A stretch of DNA of 64,000 nt, taken from assembly GCA_015178975.1 (NCBI GenBank), contig WHVD01000024.1:434001-498000 (forward strand), given 5' to 3'. Position 1 is the first letter of the stretch; every line of letters begins with the position of its first letter. The position numbers and the translations under genes were made by a program. The DNA is from Hysterangium stoloniferum (Eukaryota > Basidiomycota > Agaricomycetes > Hysterangiales > Hysterangiaceae). Positions 10,533 through 21,629 of the stretch are shown piece by piece. The notes below the pieces were generated by a model that ran no database searches, was not told the DNA's origin, and was given only the letters and a program-made list of their open reading frames with translations.

Positions 10533-10943
10533 TTCAAAATCCCCGCAAAACAATTTGATGTTGGCATCATAAAGTTATTATGTTATTATATGTAATAAAG
10601 TGTAATTTACTTACTTTCCTGACGTTCTTGAATAAAATTGGCGGCATTCTGACATATGTGCACAGTAGTAATCCTAGAAGTTACAAGACATCCATTTGGC
10701 TCAACACTAGATACAGAGACCTCTGAAGAAAGCCCTTCTTGCCCATGAAATGATAGGAAAGCATTATGTCAGCTATGTACAGCTGTGTACAATTAGAGAT
10801 TTGGGGTCACATGTGGAGCATTGCAAGCGAGGGTGACTCGTCTAGCTGCCGGGAAGTGCAGGACCATCCAGGCATTCTAATTAGGCCGGAGCTCAGGGGG
10901 CTACGGCAAGCTAATTAGGTTGCAAATAGAAGATACACAGGTG
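10533..10943 (-). repeat. About 450-bp dispersed repeat, copy 2
   Basis: This is the reverse-orientation partner of 6630-7087. The shared segments include TTATTACATATAATAACATAA on the minus strand and the end GATACACAGGTG. With copy 1 it makes a 3.4-kb-spaced inverted pair. Confidence 0.75.
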
Positions 10944-11098
10944 CGAAGGGCAGACTTGTTGGAAAAGCAAACACGATGCACATACACGTTGCGTGTGATC
11001 GGGTTACCAAATCCTCACAGTGAAACTTTCTTACTTTTCATTACGTCACTCGTTCTGTTTGTCTCACAACACGGTCATATTGTAGTGTATATTCAACA

Positions 11099-11127
11099 CC
11101 TCAGACGTTGTTCCACCAACGCTGAGG
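11099..11127. repeat. Hairpin-forming inverted repeat
   Basis: CCTCAG-A-CGTTG pairs with CAACG-CTGAGG around a TTCCAC loop with one bulged base. Its ACGTTG/CGTTCCACCAACGCTGAG core recurs at about 11207-11228. Confidence 0.6.
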
Positions 11128-11240
11128 TATGCCATTTTTATTGTACTTGTATTCTCAGTTTATGTACTTATTACTTTAAGTAGCTTACTTTATTAGGTGA
11201 ATACAGACGTCGTTCCACCAACGCTGAGCTTACTTTATTA

Positions 11241-11435
11241 AGACTTTCTTCGGTAATCGTTCCTGAAGAGAGAATTTTCTAAGATTACATGCAGACCCGT
11301 TCGCGAATCTTTGACGTCACATCAAAGGGCAGACTTCCTTCGGGAATCGTGCCTGAAGAGAGAATTTTCTTAAGATTACATGCAGACCCATTTCATCAAA
11401 GGGAAGACTTCCTTCGCTAATCGTTCCTGAAGCCG
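11241..11435. repeat. Tandem direct repeat, about 2.3 units of 75-90 bp
   Basis: The units start AGACTT(T/C)CTTCGG(T/G)AATCGT and continue CCTGAAGAGAGAATTTTCT and TACATGCAGACCC. They lie at 11241, 11331 and, partially, 11407. Confidence 0.75.
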
Positions 11436-11489
11436 GACATTTCATCGAGTCGGATCGGGGATAGTTAAGCTTTGCACTGTTTCTTCTAT

Positions 11490-11765
11490 GCTAGTGCCGA
11501 GCTTTCAACCCATTGAGACGCTCTCGTCCACAATCCGACTCTGGGTCATTGTAGGATGTGCTCAGTCGCAATCTCGATAATAATGCTGGATCCGAGTCTG
11601 ACTGTTTCTACGCTTGTCATTAGAGAATGATGGGAATAGCAGGGCAGGTGTAGCGGTAGACAGCTTTAAAAAAAAGAAAATTGACAGCTGCAGGGTACGG
11701 ATTAACTTGGTTGCAGGCGTGACACCGAAGGACGGAGTTCCCACGTGGCCCTTATGACCAGAGTT
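11490..11765 (+). pseudogene. EEP gene 5' end fragment, copy C, fused to repeat
   Basis: 11490-11582 matches the EEP leader and first codons (ATGTGCTCAGTCGCAATCTC). The match breaks at AATAATGCTGG, as in copy B, and continues in the same unrelated sequence (11583-11765). The identical junction shows that B and C descend from one chimeric ancestor. Confidence 0.75.
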
Positions 11766-12257
11766 GTATCATTGGATAGTAATCCAGCCTTGTCAGACTC
11801 GTACTGATGTGTATGTATGGGAAGCTGTATGTGTCAGCTCCCGGCGTATATGTGTGAGAAGACTCAGGGCGGGAATCCCTTTCATTTACAACTTCGCATT
11901 ACTAATCCGATACACAAATGAAATTTCTCGTCAATCACTAAGATTGACGATACATCTATTACAATATTACTGTCCTCTGCATGAGGGCAAGGGTGGGTGG
12001 GTAAACTAAAATAGAAAAGTTCTAAAGGAAAGATAAATTGTCAATGAGCGAAAAATTTTAGTTACCTGATTTTATACTTTATGTAATGATCTTTATTATC
12101 AGTGTTTTTCCAAAGAATTTCGAGTAAATTTCGAGTCAAGAACTTGGAACCTCAGAGCGTCACAAGATTGCCGGCTGACGGACAATGGTCATGTTTATTG
12201 TTGGCGTACTTTTCTCACTCTAGGGCTGGGAGTCGACTCACTTCCGATGCTCACCTA
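11766..12257. other. Intergenic, no gene recognised
   Basis: No repeat shared elsewhere in the window and no recognisable domain on either strand. Confidence 0.45.
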
Positions 12258-12780
12258 CGTGATACGTCGCAGCTGACCAGACGTTCCGCGGGATGACATG
12301 GAATCTGCGTTGGGACAGTATGACGGACAATGTGACGATCGCGCAGAGCATGGCAGCCCTTAATGGGACCTCGATTGAAACCCCCCGCATCCTACCATCC
12401 TCATACTAATGAGCGACCTGGAGTCAGCGCTGCATACCAGTTGCTAGCCAAGTCGTGTTTGAGGGGGTTTCGCTGCTAGGTGAGCGTGGATCATGCCATG
12501 TAACTCTACGCTTTCCACAAACAAGGGAATATCAGGTTTTGAGGAGGCAGTGGTTAAACAGGTAGATGATCTACAAACGTTTGTTAGGCGTTGGCGCAAG
12601 TACCCCGTGAATTCAGCCCCTTGATTTGTCATTTCAAATACAGCGCGCCGATGGCACGGATGATAACGCATCCCGCTCGTTCGATAACGAGTTCGGACCC
12701 GGTGTGTTTGATTTTTTTTCCAATCCACGTCATGTTAGCAACTTACCCAGGACTAGTGTTCTGGAAGAAAGACTGGTGAA
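12258..12780 (+). pseudogene. EEP-family pseudogene fragment, copy E
   Basis: It begins with QTFRGMTWNLRWDS-type sequence (the CAGACGTTCCGCGGGATGACA start near 12275), continues through the T-I-E-T-P region and the splice region GCTAGGTGAGCG, and ends in VFWKKDW-type sequence at 12780, where similarity to copy D stops. It has lost the signal peptide and the catalytic 3' half (GDFN and SDHRP). Confidence 0.78.
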
Positions 12781-12904
12781 GACACATGATTCACTAAGCT
12801 TAAGAACCATGATTCGTCACAACGGTGACTGATCGGAACACTGTTTATCATGCTTTGTAATATGTCGAGTGCTCGGGATCTAGCCGGGATCTACATCTAT
12901 CCAC

Positions 12905-13724
12905 AAGCGGGTTGACGGCCAAGGTTACCGGGTCGGATCGTCACGGCGTTTATATATTAATATAAATGTTTTTTTCTACTATAGAAATGCTGGTGCCAAG
13001 CTTTTTTTTTTTTTTTTTTTTTTTGATATATTTGTATCCCGCTTCAAGCAACAATGGCTAACTGCGGCTAGGGGGTGAAAAGGCCCCCGGAGAAACTATG
13101 CTACGGTGGTACGAAGTTCCGAGTGAGCTACGTGCGTGGAAGGGATTTTAGTAAGCAAAGGGGGGGCATATAGATATATATACATGGTATAGAGCTGAGG
13201 CCTTGAGGCCTTGGGCCGAAGCCCCAAGAAAAGCCCGAGATCCTGCTAGCAGGTGTCGACAAGGGCTGCAGGCACACCGAAGTCTTGCATTGCTAGTGCA
13301 TAGGTGAATGCTGGAGTCGGGGGTGGGTAGGAAGGGTAGACCGCTGCCAGGCAGCAGTCATGGTTGGTAGGTGCCAGTGACGTTCCGCAGACGACACTGG
13401 TGTGCGGCTGAAGGCTGCCGACTTTGACAGAGCAGTGGATTCAGAGGCCCCCAAACCTGTTCACTGTCATCCGCCTCTCTGCCCCTCACCACGAGCACTG
13501 GGGGCCCCAACCCCAGGCAGGTGGTGGTCACGGAACAAGAGAGCCTTGGCTGGTGCCAAGCTTTCAACCCATTGAGACGCTCTCATCCACAATCTGACTC
13601 TGGGTCATTGCAGGATGTGCTCAGTCGCAATCTCGATAATAATGCTGGCATCGTATCTGGGACAAGTAAGCATCGCAACTGCCCAGACGTTCCGCGGTAT
13701 GACATGGAATCTGCGTTGGGACAG
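12905..13724 (+). pseudogene. EEP gene 5' fragment, copy F, split by retroposon
   Basis: The leader at 12905-12988 and the first exon at 13565-13724 (start codon 13616, then a signal-peptide-like run and the start of the W-N-L-R-W motif) are separated by a 545-bp poly-A retroposon. At 13724 the exon is cut off by the end of a MULE-type transposon. Non-functional. Confidence 0.75.
13004..13548 (-). mobile_element. Poly-A retroposon (LINE 3' end or SINE), with 16-bp target duplication
   Basis: The insert starts with a run of more than 20 T (13002-13024), so on the minus strand it ends in poly-A preceded by GCGGGATACAAATATATCA. It is bounded by the 16-bp duplication GCTGGTGCCAAGCTTT (12989-13004 and 13549-13564). 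EEP copies A, B and D have this sequence once. No reverse transcriptase is present, so it is either a 5'-truncated LINE or a SINE. Confidence 0.85.
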
Positions 13725-13730
13725 GGGACA

Positions 13731-15235
13731 GGGCCATGGGAAAGTGCCGTGCGGGCCACGACTGCTGCGAACACCTCAAGATACCCTCAAATATGCACTT
13801 AACTAGTATAAAATAGATATAGTTTGTATAAATTCTTCATAATATATCAATCTGCCTACTGGGGCTCTGCTTATTTACTTTAAGACTGGGTTTTAATGTT
13901 TAAAATTGTGAATTAGCCCCTTTTTTAAGAGAATATATCATTTAAAGTGGTATTTTGAGTATTACCATTTAAAATATAACTATGTTTTAGTTTGAAGCTA
14001 AAATGTATATTCACGGCAATTGTCCACTACATAGATAAGTTTTGCTTCGTGATGAGGCAATAGACATATCACTTACTCTCAGCGGTTAAACATTCGCTGA
14101 GAGTTTCCCTAGCTATACTATGTGTATATAATAGTACATTTGAGAGGAGATTGAACAATATGATGTATTGCGTCTTTTCGAGACATTTTTGTCTCACCTT
14201 CTTTGTACAAGTGCTTACTTCTTTAATGCTCGTTATACCTAATACCTTTCTCTTAGATAGCTGTCTCTTTTTCTTCCTTTTTATAGCTTGCTCTTTGATT
14301 AAGTTGGGAGTACCTGGCTGATAGATCAAGACTATTAAGTCAGAACTACACCTGCAAGATTCTAGTTTACTGTAGCCTTGTACTCCTTTCACTTATACAG
14401 TGTGAGTGGCTTAGACTCTAAGGCGTAGGTTTAGTGTTTATCTGCTTTTTACATTTTAATACTAACCAGAGATATATATAAACTTTAAATCCTTATACTG
14501 TCTTGTGGTGAATTTCCTGCTGGTAAAATCTCATATCAGAAGTACCATCTGTGAATACTTTGGATCCCTGTGGATGTGTAATTTGGAACTCTTGGCTTAC
14601 TGGATCACTTAAACTGCTTACTGGACTTTCTGAAATTTATTCAGTTATTCCTCTTATTTTGGAATTGTCTGTCTTATTTCTCTAATGGTATATTATCTGA
14701 ACTGATTCTAATATACTATTTATATAGTTTCTATTCCATCATTTTCACAAATTATTTGGATTTCATTCTAGGCCTGATATTGTCAATACTAAAGACTATG
14801 AACCAACAATATCTATTCCTGGAAAAGGCATGCCAAGTTTCCCTTAATAATTTCTTTATTTTACTAAATTATATAGTAGTTGCTGGACTGTACCATCATG
14901 GGCCTTATCCACCTAGGATGTTACCTGGTTATGACCTGGAAGGTATGAGCTATACTCAATTATTTAATACAGAATAATTAATTCATTATTGATAGGATAT
15001 CCTTTTGGTTATTTTTTAAATCCAAATCAGATCAATCCATCTATATTCAATTCCCAAGTCCCACCTCAAACTATTCCTGATGATATTGCTTGCAAGCCAC
15101 CAAAGCCCAACATTACCATTCCTACTCCCTCAGTTCCTTTACTAAAATTAGAGAAATTATCACCAGCTCCCAATTCATGTTTAAGAACCATCTCAAGGCT
15201 CTACAATCATCTATTGGACCAATGGAGAGTTTCTT
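13731..15235 (+). mobile_element. Truncated MULE-type DNA transposon, copy 1
   Basis: It starts GGGCCATGGGAAAGTGCCGTGC and matches 57440-58795 in reverse orientation. It covers the terminal region, the opposite-strand small frame (14069-14392), and the first transposase exons (reading ISIPGKG then LPGYDLE, near 14800-14940), up to TTGGACCAATGGAGA at 15235. Similarity ends exactly where the main transposase exon would begin, so the copy is truncated and cannot move by itself. Confidence 0.75.
14069..14392 (-). CDS. Small frame conserved between two MULE copies
   Basis: A 107-residue lysine-rich frame lies antisense to the transposase exons. The core YQPGTPNLIKEQAIKRKK is kept in the second copy (58204-58509, opposite strand), although the flanks differ. 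It may be a second element-encoded protein or a chance conserved stretch of a young element. No family is recognised. Confidence 0.35.
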   Translation of the reverse strand: MKGVQGYSKLESCRCSSDLIVLIYQPGTPNLIKEQAIKRKKKRQLSKRKVLGITSIKEVSTCTKKVRQKCLEKTQYIILFNLLSNVLLYTHSIARETLSECLTAESK

Positions 15236-15292
15236 GCCAAAAGTTCTCGATCGTGAGATATCAAACTTGCCGACTTTGATTGTCCGCAACCG

Positions 15293-15418
15293 TAGCTAGC
15301 TCGCCTAGACACACTTTCGCGAGATCCCTATTTACTAATCGGTATAAAAGTTTACTATAGATCTAGGGAGTTTAGGGAGTCTACATAATGGGTGTAGACA
15401 TTCCCAAATCCCAGATTT
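15293..15418 (+). repeat. LTR-like repeat family 2, copy 2
   Basis: It runs from TAGCTAGCTCGCCTAGACAC to CATTCCCAAATCCC and includes GGTATAAAAG. It abuts repeat unit copy D directly, as copy 1 abuts copy B, so this piece belongs to the duplicated block. Confidence 0.6.
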
Positions 15419-16570
15419 ATTCTCTCTGCACATTCATTGACATAATTATGTTTTAGATCTGACCTGTTCGACCGTAATATATATTAGCAATGTGGATGGG
15501 CACGTATTAGTATGAATATCGGGAACCAATTCGGTTTACCAATATATATCACTTTGCAATGCTCTCTAAAAAGGTGGGAGGTGGACCCCCCACCTTGGGG
15601 GAGAAGACAAGGTGAAGAGAACTCGAATAGGGCCAGACACATAATCATTTATAAGACATATACACGATGGACGGGTGGGATGCTGGTTCAAACACTGACT
15701 TGAGAACGGGTTATACTGGGGCCTGCTACTCGCAATAATCCCTCCTCCCGGAATGAGGACATGATTTCGCTGGCCATTCCCTGCCTTGCGATCACTGAAT
15801 CGCTTCGGATGCGAGGGATTGTCCTTCGCCTTTCCTGGTATTATAGCTGGTCATTATGTCACGTATGGCGTCTGGTTCAGGGTGGAATATCTTCACGCCT
15901 CTGTACCACCCTGCAGCATATCTATTACCCCTTGTCTGCGCCACAGTGAAACACTCTTCGACCATCTTCATCACCATTCCGGAAAACCAATAGCAAGAGC
16001 TGCTGAGAAGAGTGTATCTCTCCTGGTATGCTGATATGCTGGCGACGATAAGACAAAAGTCGACAGCGGGGAATGTATTAAGTCCTGGAGAAGGATCGAA
16101 GACGAGCGATATAATTGAGAGGCGGATCTGGTTCGAACGAATTCAGCGAAGGTAGGTCGAGGCTGATAATGGTGTCTATCGCTACCACAAAGTTTTTCGA
16201 GGAAGCAGGAAGACGCCCTCCCCGGAGTGCGCTCCACGATGAGGAAAGCTCTGAACTGTTGTGGACCTACGATTTCAGTGGCAACAAATTCGTGCAATCC
16301 CTTCGACTTGTTTTGTTTATAAATGGTGACTGAGGAGACAAAATGTTCATCTCGGTAGTGGCGTGTATATAGGCTGAGCAGATTGCAGAATGTCTGAAGG
16401 AGTGAAAAACTGGTAAAAATATGGTAAAAGAACTCGGTTTAGATTTAAATCACCTGAACGGCCGACACGTTATTTGGGTTTCGAGTTGGTAAGAAAGGTG
16501 AGTTGTGAGGGAGGTATGCCATGAGAACTGGAGATGCACCAAAACGTTGCCATCCTAAATTTTATACCTC
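15418..16570. repeat. Segmental repeat unit, copy D
   Basis: This is a full copy without LTR insertion, from TTATTCTCTCTGCACATTC to CATCCTAAATTTTATACCTC. It is followed by the EEP leader and the most complete EEP gene copy. It provides empty sites for the LTRs at 4362 and 5527. Confidence 0.88.
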
Positions 16571-16795
16571 GTGTATCAACGGATTTCTCGGATTTCGTGC
16601 GACTTAATGAGTGTCATGCTTGTCACAATATGTTTGAGTAATCTCGATCGCCTGTTAACCGCCAACCGCCAAGGTGCCGGGTTGGATCGTCAATGCATTA
16701 ATATAAATGTTTTTTCTACCTATAGAAATGCTAGTGCCGAGCTTTCAACCCACTGAGACGCTCTCGTCCCCAATCCGACACTGGGTCATTGTAGG

Positions 16796-18275
16796 ATGCG
16801 CTCAGTCGCAATCTCGATAATAATGCTGGCATCATGTCTGGGACAAGTAAGCATCGCGGCTGCCCAGACGTTCCGCGGTATGACATGGAATCTGCGCTGG
16901 GACAGCATGGCGGACAACGTGACGATCGCGCAGAGCATGGCAGCCCTCAATGGGACCTCGATTGAAACCCCCGCATCTTACTATCCTGATACTAATGAAC
17001 GGCCTTGGAGTCAGCGCCGCATACCAGTTGCTAGCCAAGTCGTGTTTGAGGGGGTTTCGCTGCTAGGTGAGCGTAGATCATGCCATGTAACTCTACGCTT
17101 TCCACAAACAAGGGAATATTAGGTTTTGAGGAGGCAGTGGTTAGACAGGTAGATGATCTACAAACATTGTTAGGCTCTGAATGGGATCATCGCGGCGTTG
17201 GTGCAAGTATTACCGCCTCCCCGTGAAATCAGCCCCTTAATGTGTAATTTGTAAATACAGCGCGCCGATGGCACAGATGATAACGCATCCGGCTCGTTCG
17301 ATAACGAGTTCGGACCCGGTGTGTTTGATTTTTTTCCAATCCACGTCAGGTTAGCAACTTACCCAGGATTAGTGTTCTGGAAGAAAGACTTGCTTCAATT
17401 ACTCACCTGGGATACGTTCTGGCTTTCAGAAACCCCCTTTGACGTAGGTAGCAAGGCTCCAAAAGCTGGAAATCCTCGTATATGTGAGTCAAATCGGTCC
17501 TTCGCAATCTATGTATTTATCAGATTGGGAATAGGTACGACAGCGAGATTCCAGGCTCAGACCGGCATACTTACAGTTATGGTCACCCACTGGGATGATC
17601 AAAGTGATGAAGCTCGAGAAATTGGTGCAAGTCTTATCTTGCACAGGGCCAAGTACGAAGCTGCCACCACACAACGCGTAAGCTATAATCAAGGCGTGGA
17701 ACCCACGCATATCAAACAAAACCTGATTTCAATTTTAGCCCGTTTTACTATTCGGAGACTTCAATTCAGTCGCGGTTAATCTGAACACATCTAATTGCAA
17801 TTCATGCACTAATGGGGCATATATGATCATGCAAGTACTCCGCCCCTCGAAAAAGCCACATCGCGCTTTAATGACTTTCCTACCCCAGAACTGGGGCAGC
17901 GCCACCTACAGTCATCAACGCAACTTTCCAGGAAAAATTCCCCGTACCCGCACAGTCACCCCCGTTCCAGATGCTCGATTTACGGACGGTCTCTCCCAAG
18001 GAACACATCTCCGGGAACTTCGCGACATACACCGGGTTTGATCCACTCAGCGACACAGACGACATGAAGAGAATTGATTTCATCATGGGAGGATCAAATG
18101 GTGGATGGTCAGCCCGTTCCTTTTATAACTTGGTCAGGTTTTTTTTTAACGTAACTCTAGGACGGCGAATTCGTACAAAGTCGGCACGAACATTTATGAT
18201 GACGGGCTTTATTTGTCTGATCATCGTCCTGTATTCAGCGACATCACACTCGAATCGGGAGAATTCCCACTGTGA
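16796..18275 (+). pseudogene. EEP-family secreted nuclease/phosphatase pseudogene, copy D (most complete)
   Basis: The first exon (16796-17066) is open: an N-terminal hydrophobic signal peptide ending near AAAQTF, then GMTWNLRWDS, the EEP start motif. A 56-bp intron (17067-17122) with a split glycine codon joins it to FEEAVVRQVDDLQTLLGS. Downstream segments are WDTFWLSETPFDVGSKAP (about 17403), VTHWDDQSDEAREIG (17580), GDFNS (17758), ARFTDGLSQGTHLREL (17975), MKRIDFIMGGSNGGW (18064) and LSDHRPVFSDITLESGEFP (18213-18273). The catalytic-site motifs are all present, but a stop after the GVG segment and several frameshifts break the frame. In the family these are Mg-dependent phosphoesterases; the substrate is unknown. 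Confidence 0.82.
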
Positions 18276-19340
18276 CCGCACCATTTATACTCGAAAAAAC
18301 GCCACATTATATCTTGCAAGACTTTATATTAATTTGAATGGTAATACCACATCGAAGGGCGCTAGTGCGTCACGATTAGATTAGCGGTAGTCTAGTAATT
18401 CTTGCAGTCTCTTAGTACTGTAATATTTTCTTGCTCGTCTCCACGGTGTATCGGCGTATAACTTCTACCCGTGTCAACAGCTTGTAGGATGACAGCAGTT
18501 ACTGGGGCATATAGCGTGACGACACGGTGTGATTCGTTGTGACGTGACCGCAGTTGAAGTATTCCGAGCGCTAGAAGCTACTGGAAGCTTAGTCAGCTGG
18601 TTCATGGAATATATATTAGTTAGTTTTCCTTACGCGTTTGACAGAGCTCAGACAAACGCGAATATCACTCATGTTAATACTTGAGGTCCGCAACGAAAAC
18701 TTAACAGCCTCATCTCCTGCCATGAAAGGAAGAATCGAGACACCTGTTACATGGCACAATAGTCACATCCGAAGTTGACAACGAGGATCTTTATTTATTA
18801 CGTAGTTGCATGGGCATCAGAGTCGTACAATCCGATGCTATTGGATCAATCGAAGATTCAGCGCATGCCACTGCGTCTGGAACACCAAAAGCGATTCGAT
18901 AACATTTGACAAGAAAACTCTCTAAATTCGATTATAGACCACTAGTGGCTGTACACACAACAACCAATCGTCTGACCTTGACCAGGTCCCGGGATATAGC
19001 ATCAGCATTTTGATGCGACACATACAACTTGATATATATGATTCTTTGGAAGATGCAGACATCTACCAACATTGCCACTATGCCTAGACTGCACTTCCTT
19101 TTGGAAACTTTGACCCATAATATTATGGCTTCATGTAGCACTTGCATTTTACGTCGATTAAAAGCATTTTTATCATCTAAACATACCCCTATGCAAAAGA
19201 GCGTGTGATTTCTGACGTTTGCAGATTCTAACTAGGCCCTGATCAATTTTTGAGAGTCGTTGCCGCATTCAAAGCCATCTTGGAATATCGTAAATTAGGG
19301 TTGCGGATCGGACCATTATATGCCATATTATTCGCCGGAC
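18276..19340. other. EEP 3' flank (shared with copy A), then unassigned sequence
   Basis: Up to about 18765 the sequence matches 2730-3185 and 3748-3790, the outer limit of the duplicated block. From 18770 to 19340 I see no gene, although a short minus-strand frame (18932-19147) is open. Confidence 0.6.
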
Positions 19341-19357
19341 TTGCTATCTGATATTCT

Positions 19358-21009
19358 TCAAGGTACGGGGGTGAGGTGTTTCGGCGCTATTGGAAGGGAA
19401 TGTGGCACAGACTGGTAGTGGTCGCCGCTGCTTTTGCTAGTCATTGAATAAGAGCTTGCAGTAGACTGATTCGAACCGACTCCGCCCGCCTTCGAACCCG
19501 CAGCGATTCTTCGGTTGCCTCTACCCTTTGTTAGGGACTCGAGCTGAACCGCCTGAACAGCATTGTACAGGGTACTTCTGAGACTGCCAGCCCAGCTCCC
19601 AAATTCGTCTACGGAATTATCGTAATTGCTAGCTTCGCGGGGACGGACTAAACCAAAGGCAGATGGCGGGAATTTCAGGAGAGACTCTCGAGGCATTGGA
19701 GTAGGTACATGTGACAGGGATTTTGTAAGAGAGCCTTGACGCATTGGACTAGAAGTAGAGAGATCTGAAGTAAGAAAGCTGGGAAAACGGACACGTAAAA
19801 TCTCGAGCGAGGGTGACTTTGGTCGAGTTTTGACTTGAGGAGTAAGTTCCACTTGCATTGGACTTCCATTTGCGGCGCCACATGCATGCTGTGGTTCGAC
19901 TGGCGGCGGGGATTGAGAAGGCGTGCACGGGTCAGTAACTGAGAAGTGTACATTCATAGGATAGCCCAGAGTACAGCCTTGCGTGTTATCTAGAGTAGCC
20001 CGACTTATATTGCTGATGGACGAGGCACTCCTCCCTACCACATAATTATGCTGTGAACCTGGGCCGGACGAACAGAGCGTCGTACTACGGTCTTCGGAGT
20101 GACTTTCACGATGACTCGGAGTATGTGAGGATACCATGAAGTGTGAATCATTTGTAGACTGTCCAGAATATATTCGGCTAAGAGGATATATAGATCTGCC
20201 CCTCTGGTGCCCATGTGTAGGCGCGTCATATAATGCCCCATGTTCATGAATATTGAAAGGAGACAAGCCGTCCGGAAATTGGTCCCGTTTCCGAAATCGC
20301 TCATAAAGCCAAAAACACAACACTCCGAAAACTGTAACGAGACAAGTAGCTCCGATAACACCTAGTACAAGTATTGTGGTGAGCGATGTTTTTGGAGAGC
20401 GATTGTGAGATGAGATCGAAGGAAGTGACTGTGAGAGCGTTGAAGAAGAGGTAGATTGACTAGAAACAGAAGGCATATGCAGCAGGGCCAATGTTAAGCA
20501 GGAAGTCCTCAAAGGTGAAAAGAGTATTTGACGAACGTAGCTAAGGTGAATACAGCGGATAACTGCGAATCGCTAGACGACATTGCGACGGTGGCGTTAG
20601 CTGAGACCTCTGAAAGTGCAGAGTGTGTCAATGATAACGAGTGGTTATGACTTTTACTTGATAGGCTGGGGAATACAACAAAGATCGTAGGCAAAGGCAT
20701 AGCTCGCGCAGAAGACAAGGAAAAATCAAAAACGCTCTTGAGAGTCGCGTGTGCTAAAGGAGTTGACCGAAATTTCAAACCAGAACTATTACTGTTGACT
20801 GATGGTGTTGATGTCGCTGCCGGCAGAGTCGATATTATAGTTGTGCTCAGAAGATCACTTATGGTTTTGACAGAGACGTTGGGAGTTGTATGGGACGCAA
20901 TACTAGAGCTAGTTAGAGTGCCACTGGAGCCTGTCAAGATGTCAATCATCCTGGCATTTACATCCTGAGAGCGAATGTTTCGAAAAATGACCATGTAACT
21001 TATTCTCAA
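19358..21009 (-). CDS. Serine/threonine-rich single-pass membrane protein
   Basis: Two exons fit: 20537-21009 and 19358-20459, joined by a 77-bp intron with donor GTTCGT and acceptor TTTCTAG that keeps the frame (...FTLAT then QSTSSSTLSQ). The outer part (about 180 residues) is rich in Ser and Thr, as in a mucin-like, O-glycosylated domain. It is followed by one membrane segment, TILVLGVIGATCLVTVFGV, a basic stop-transfer YERFRKRDQ, and a long (about 330 residues) Ser/Pro-rich cytoplasmic tail. This layout resembles fungal cell-surface sensor-type proteins, but no sensor domain (WSC or similar) is seen and no function can be assigned. The true start is unsure: a further 5' exon could supply a signal peptide (an ATG with a hydrophobic run is near 21110). 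Confidence 0.7.
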
Positions 21010-21257
21010 AGCAAAGAGACTGAAACGAGTGTGGTGAAGGAGTGACCGACAAGATAGGTGTATGATAGTGGCAGGAGAGAAGGAGCATATTGTCGGAGCT
21101 ACGCATGGTCCAGGGACAAGAAATGCAATGTGACTAATGATTATTATGCAATGGGTCTTACATAAATTATTAGCCTGAGTCTATTGCTTCGTCGAAGTTT
21201 CATAAACAAACAAACAAATTCAGAGACTGTAGTGCTACCGGGAAATCCTTCTGATGT

Positions 21258-21410
21258 GCACAGAGATTTGGGAATGTCTATACTCGTCATGTAGACCTAG
21301 AGTCTCTAGACTACCTACATTTATAGTGAGATTTTATATGGGCCAATAAATAGGGATCCTAGAAGTCTGGCTGAGCGTAGTCAACTAGCGAGCACTCATG
21401 ACAATGTAAG
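21258..21410 (-). repeat. LTR-like repeat family 2, copy 3
   Basis: The reverse complement reads TGAGTGCTCGCTAG ... ATCCCTATTTATTGG ... GACATTCCCAAATCTC, parallel to copies at 4190 and 15293. It is diverged, with no clear target duplication. Confidence 0.55.
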
Positions 21411-21629
21411 GCATATTTACTGTCGTTTCCTGATGTGTCGAGCATAATTCTAGTCTTGCTATATTGATACTTTAGGACGCTGTATGCGTTGAAGAATTAT
21501 ATGGCTGGAAATTAAAAGAACGACAAATTATGGGTTTCTTAAAGTAGATACATCATATTATTTTGCGTGGATAACCTGACGTGTCCATGAATCCCTAGCA
21601 TTCTCAGCACATGAAGGTAGCTGGGAGGT

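Noticed and set aside
13731..15290. Complete MULE copy with two terminal inverted repeats
   Set aside because: The right side ends at the transposase start with no inverted match to GGGCCATGGGAAAG, so the copy is truncated.
18932..19147. Small minus-strand frame with a vague resemblance to retroelement sequence
   Set aside because: Too short and without conserved motifs; I could not support any assignment.
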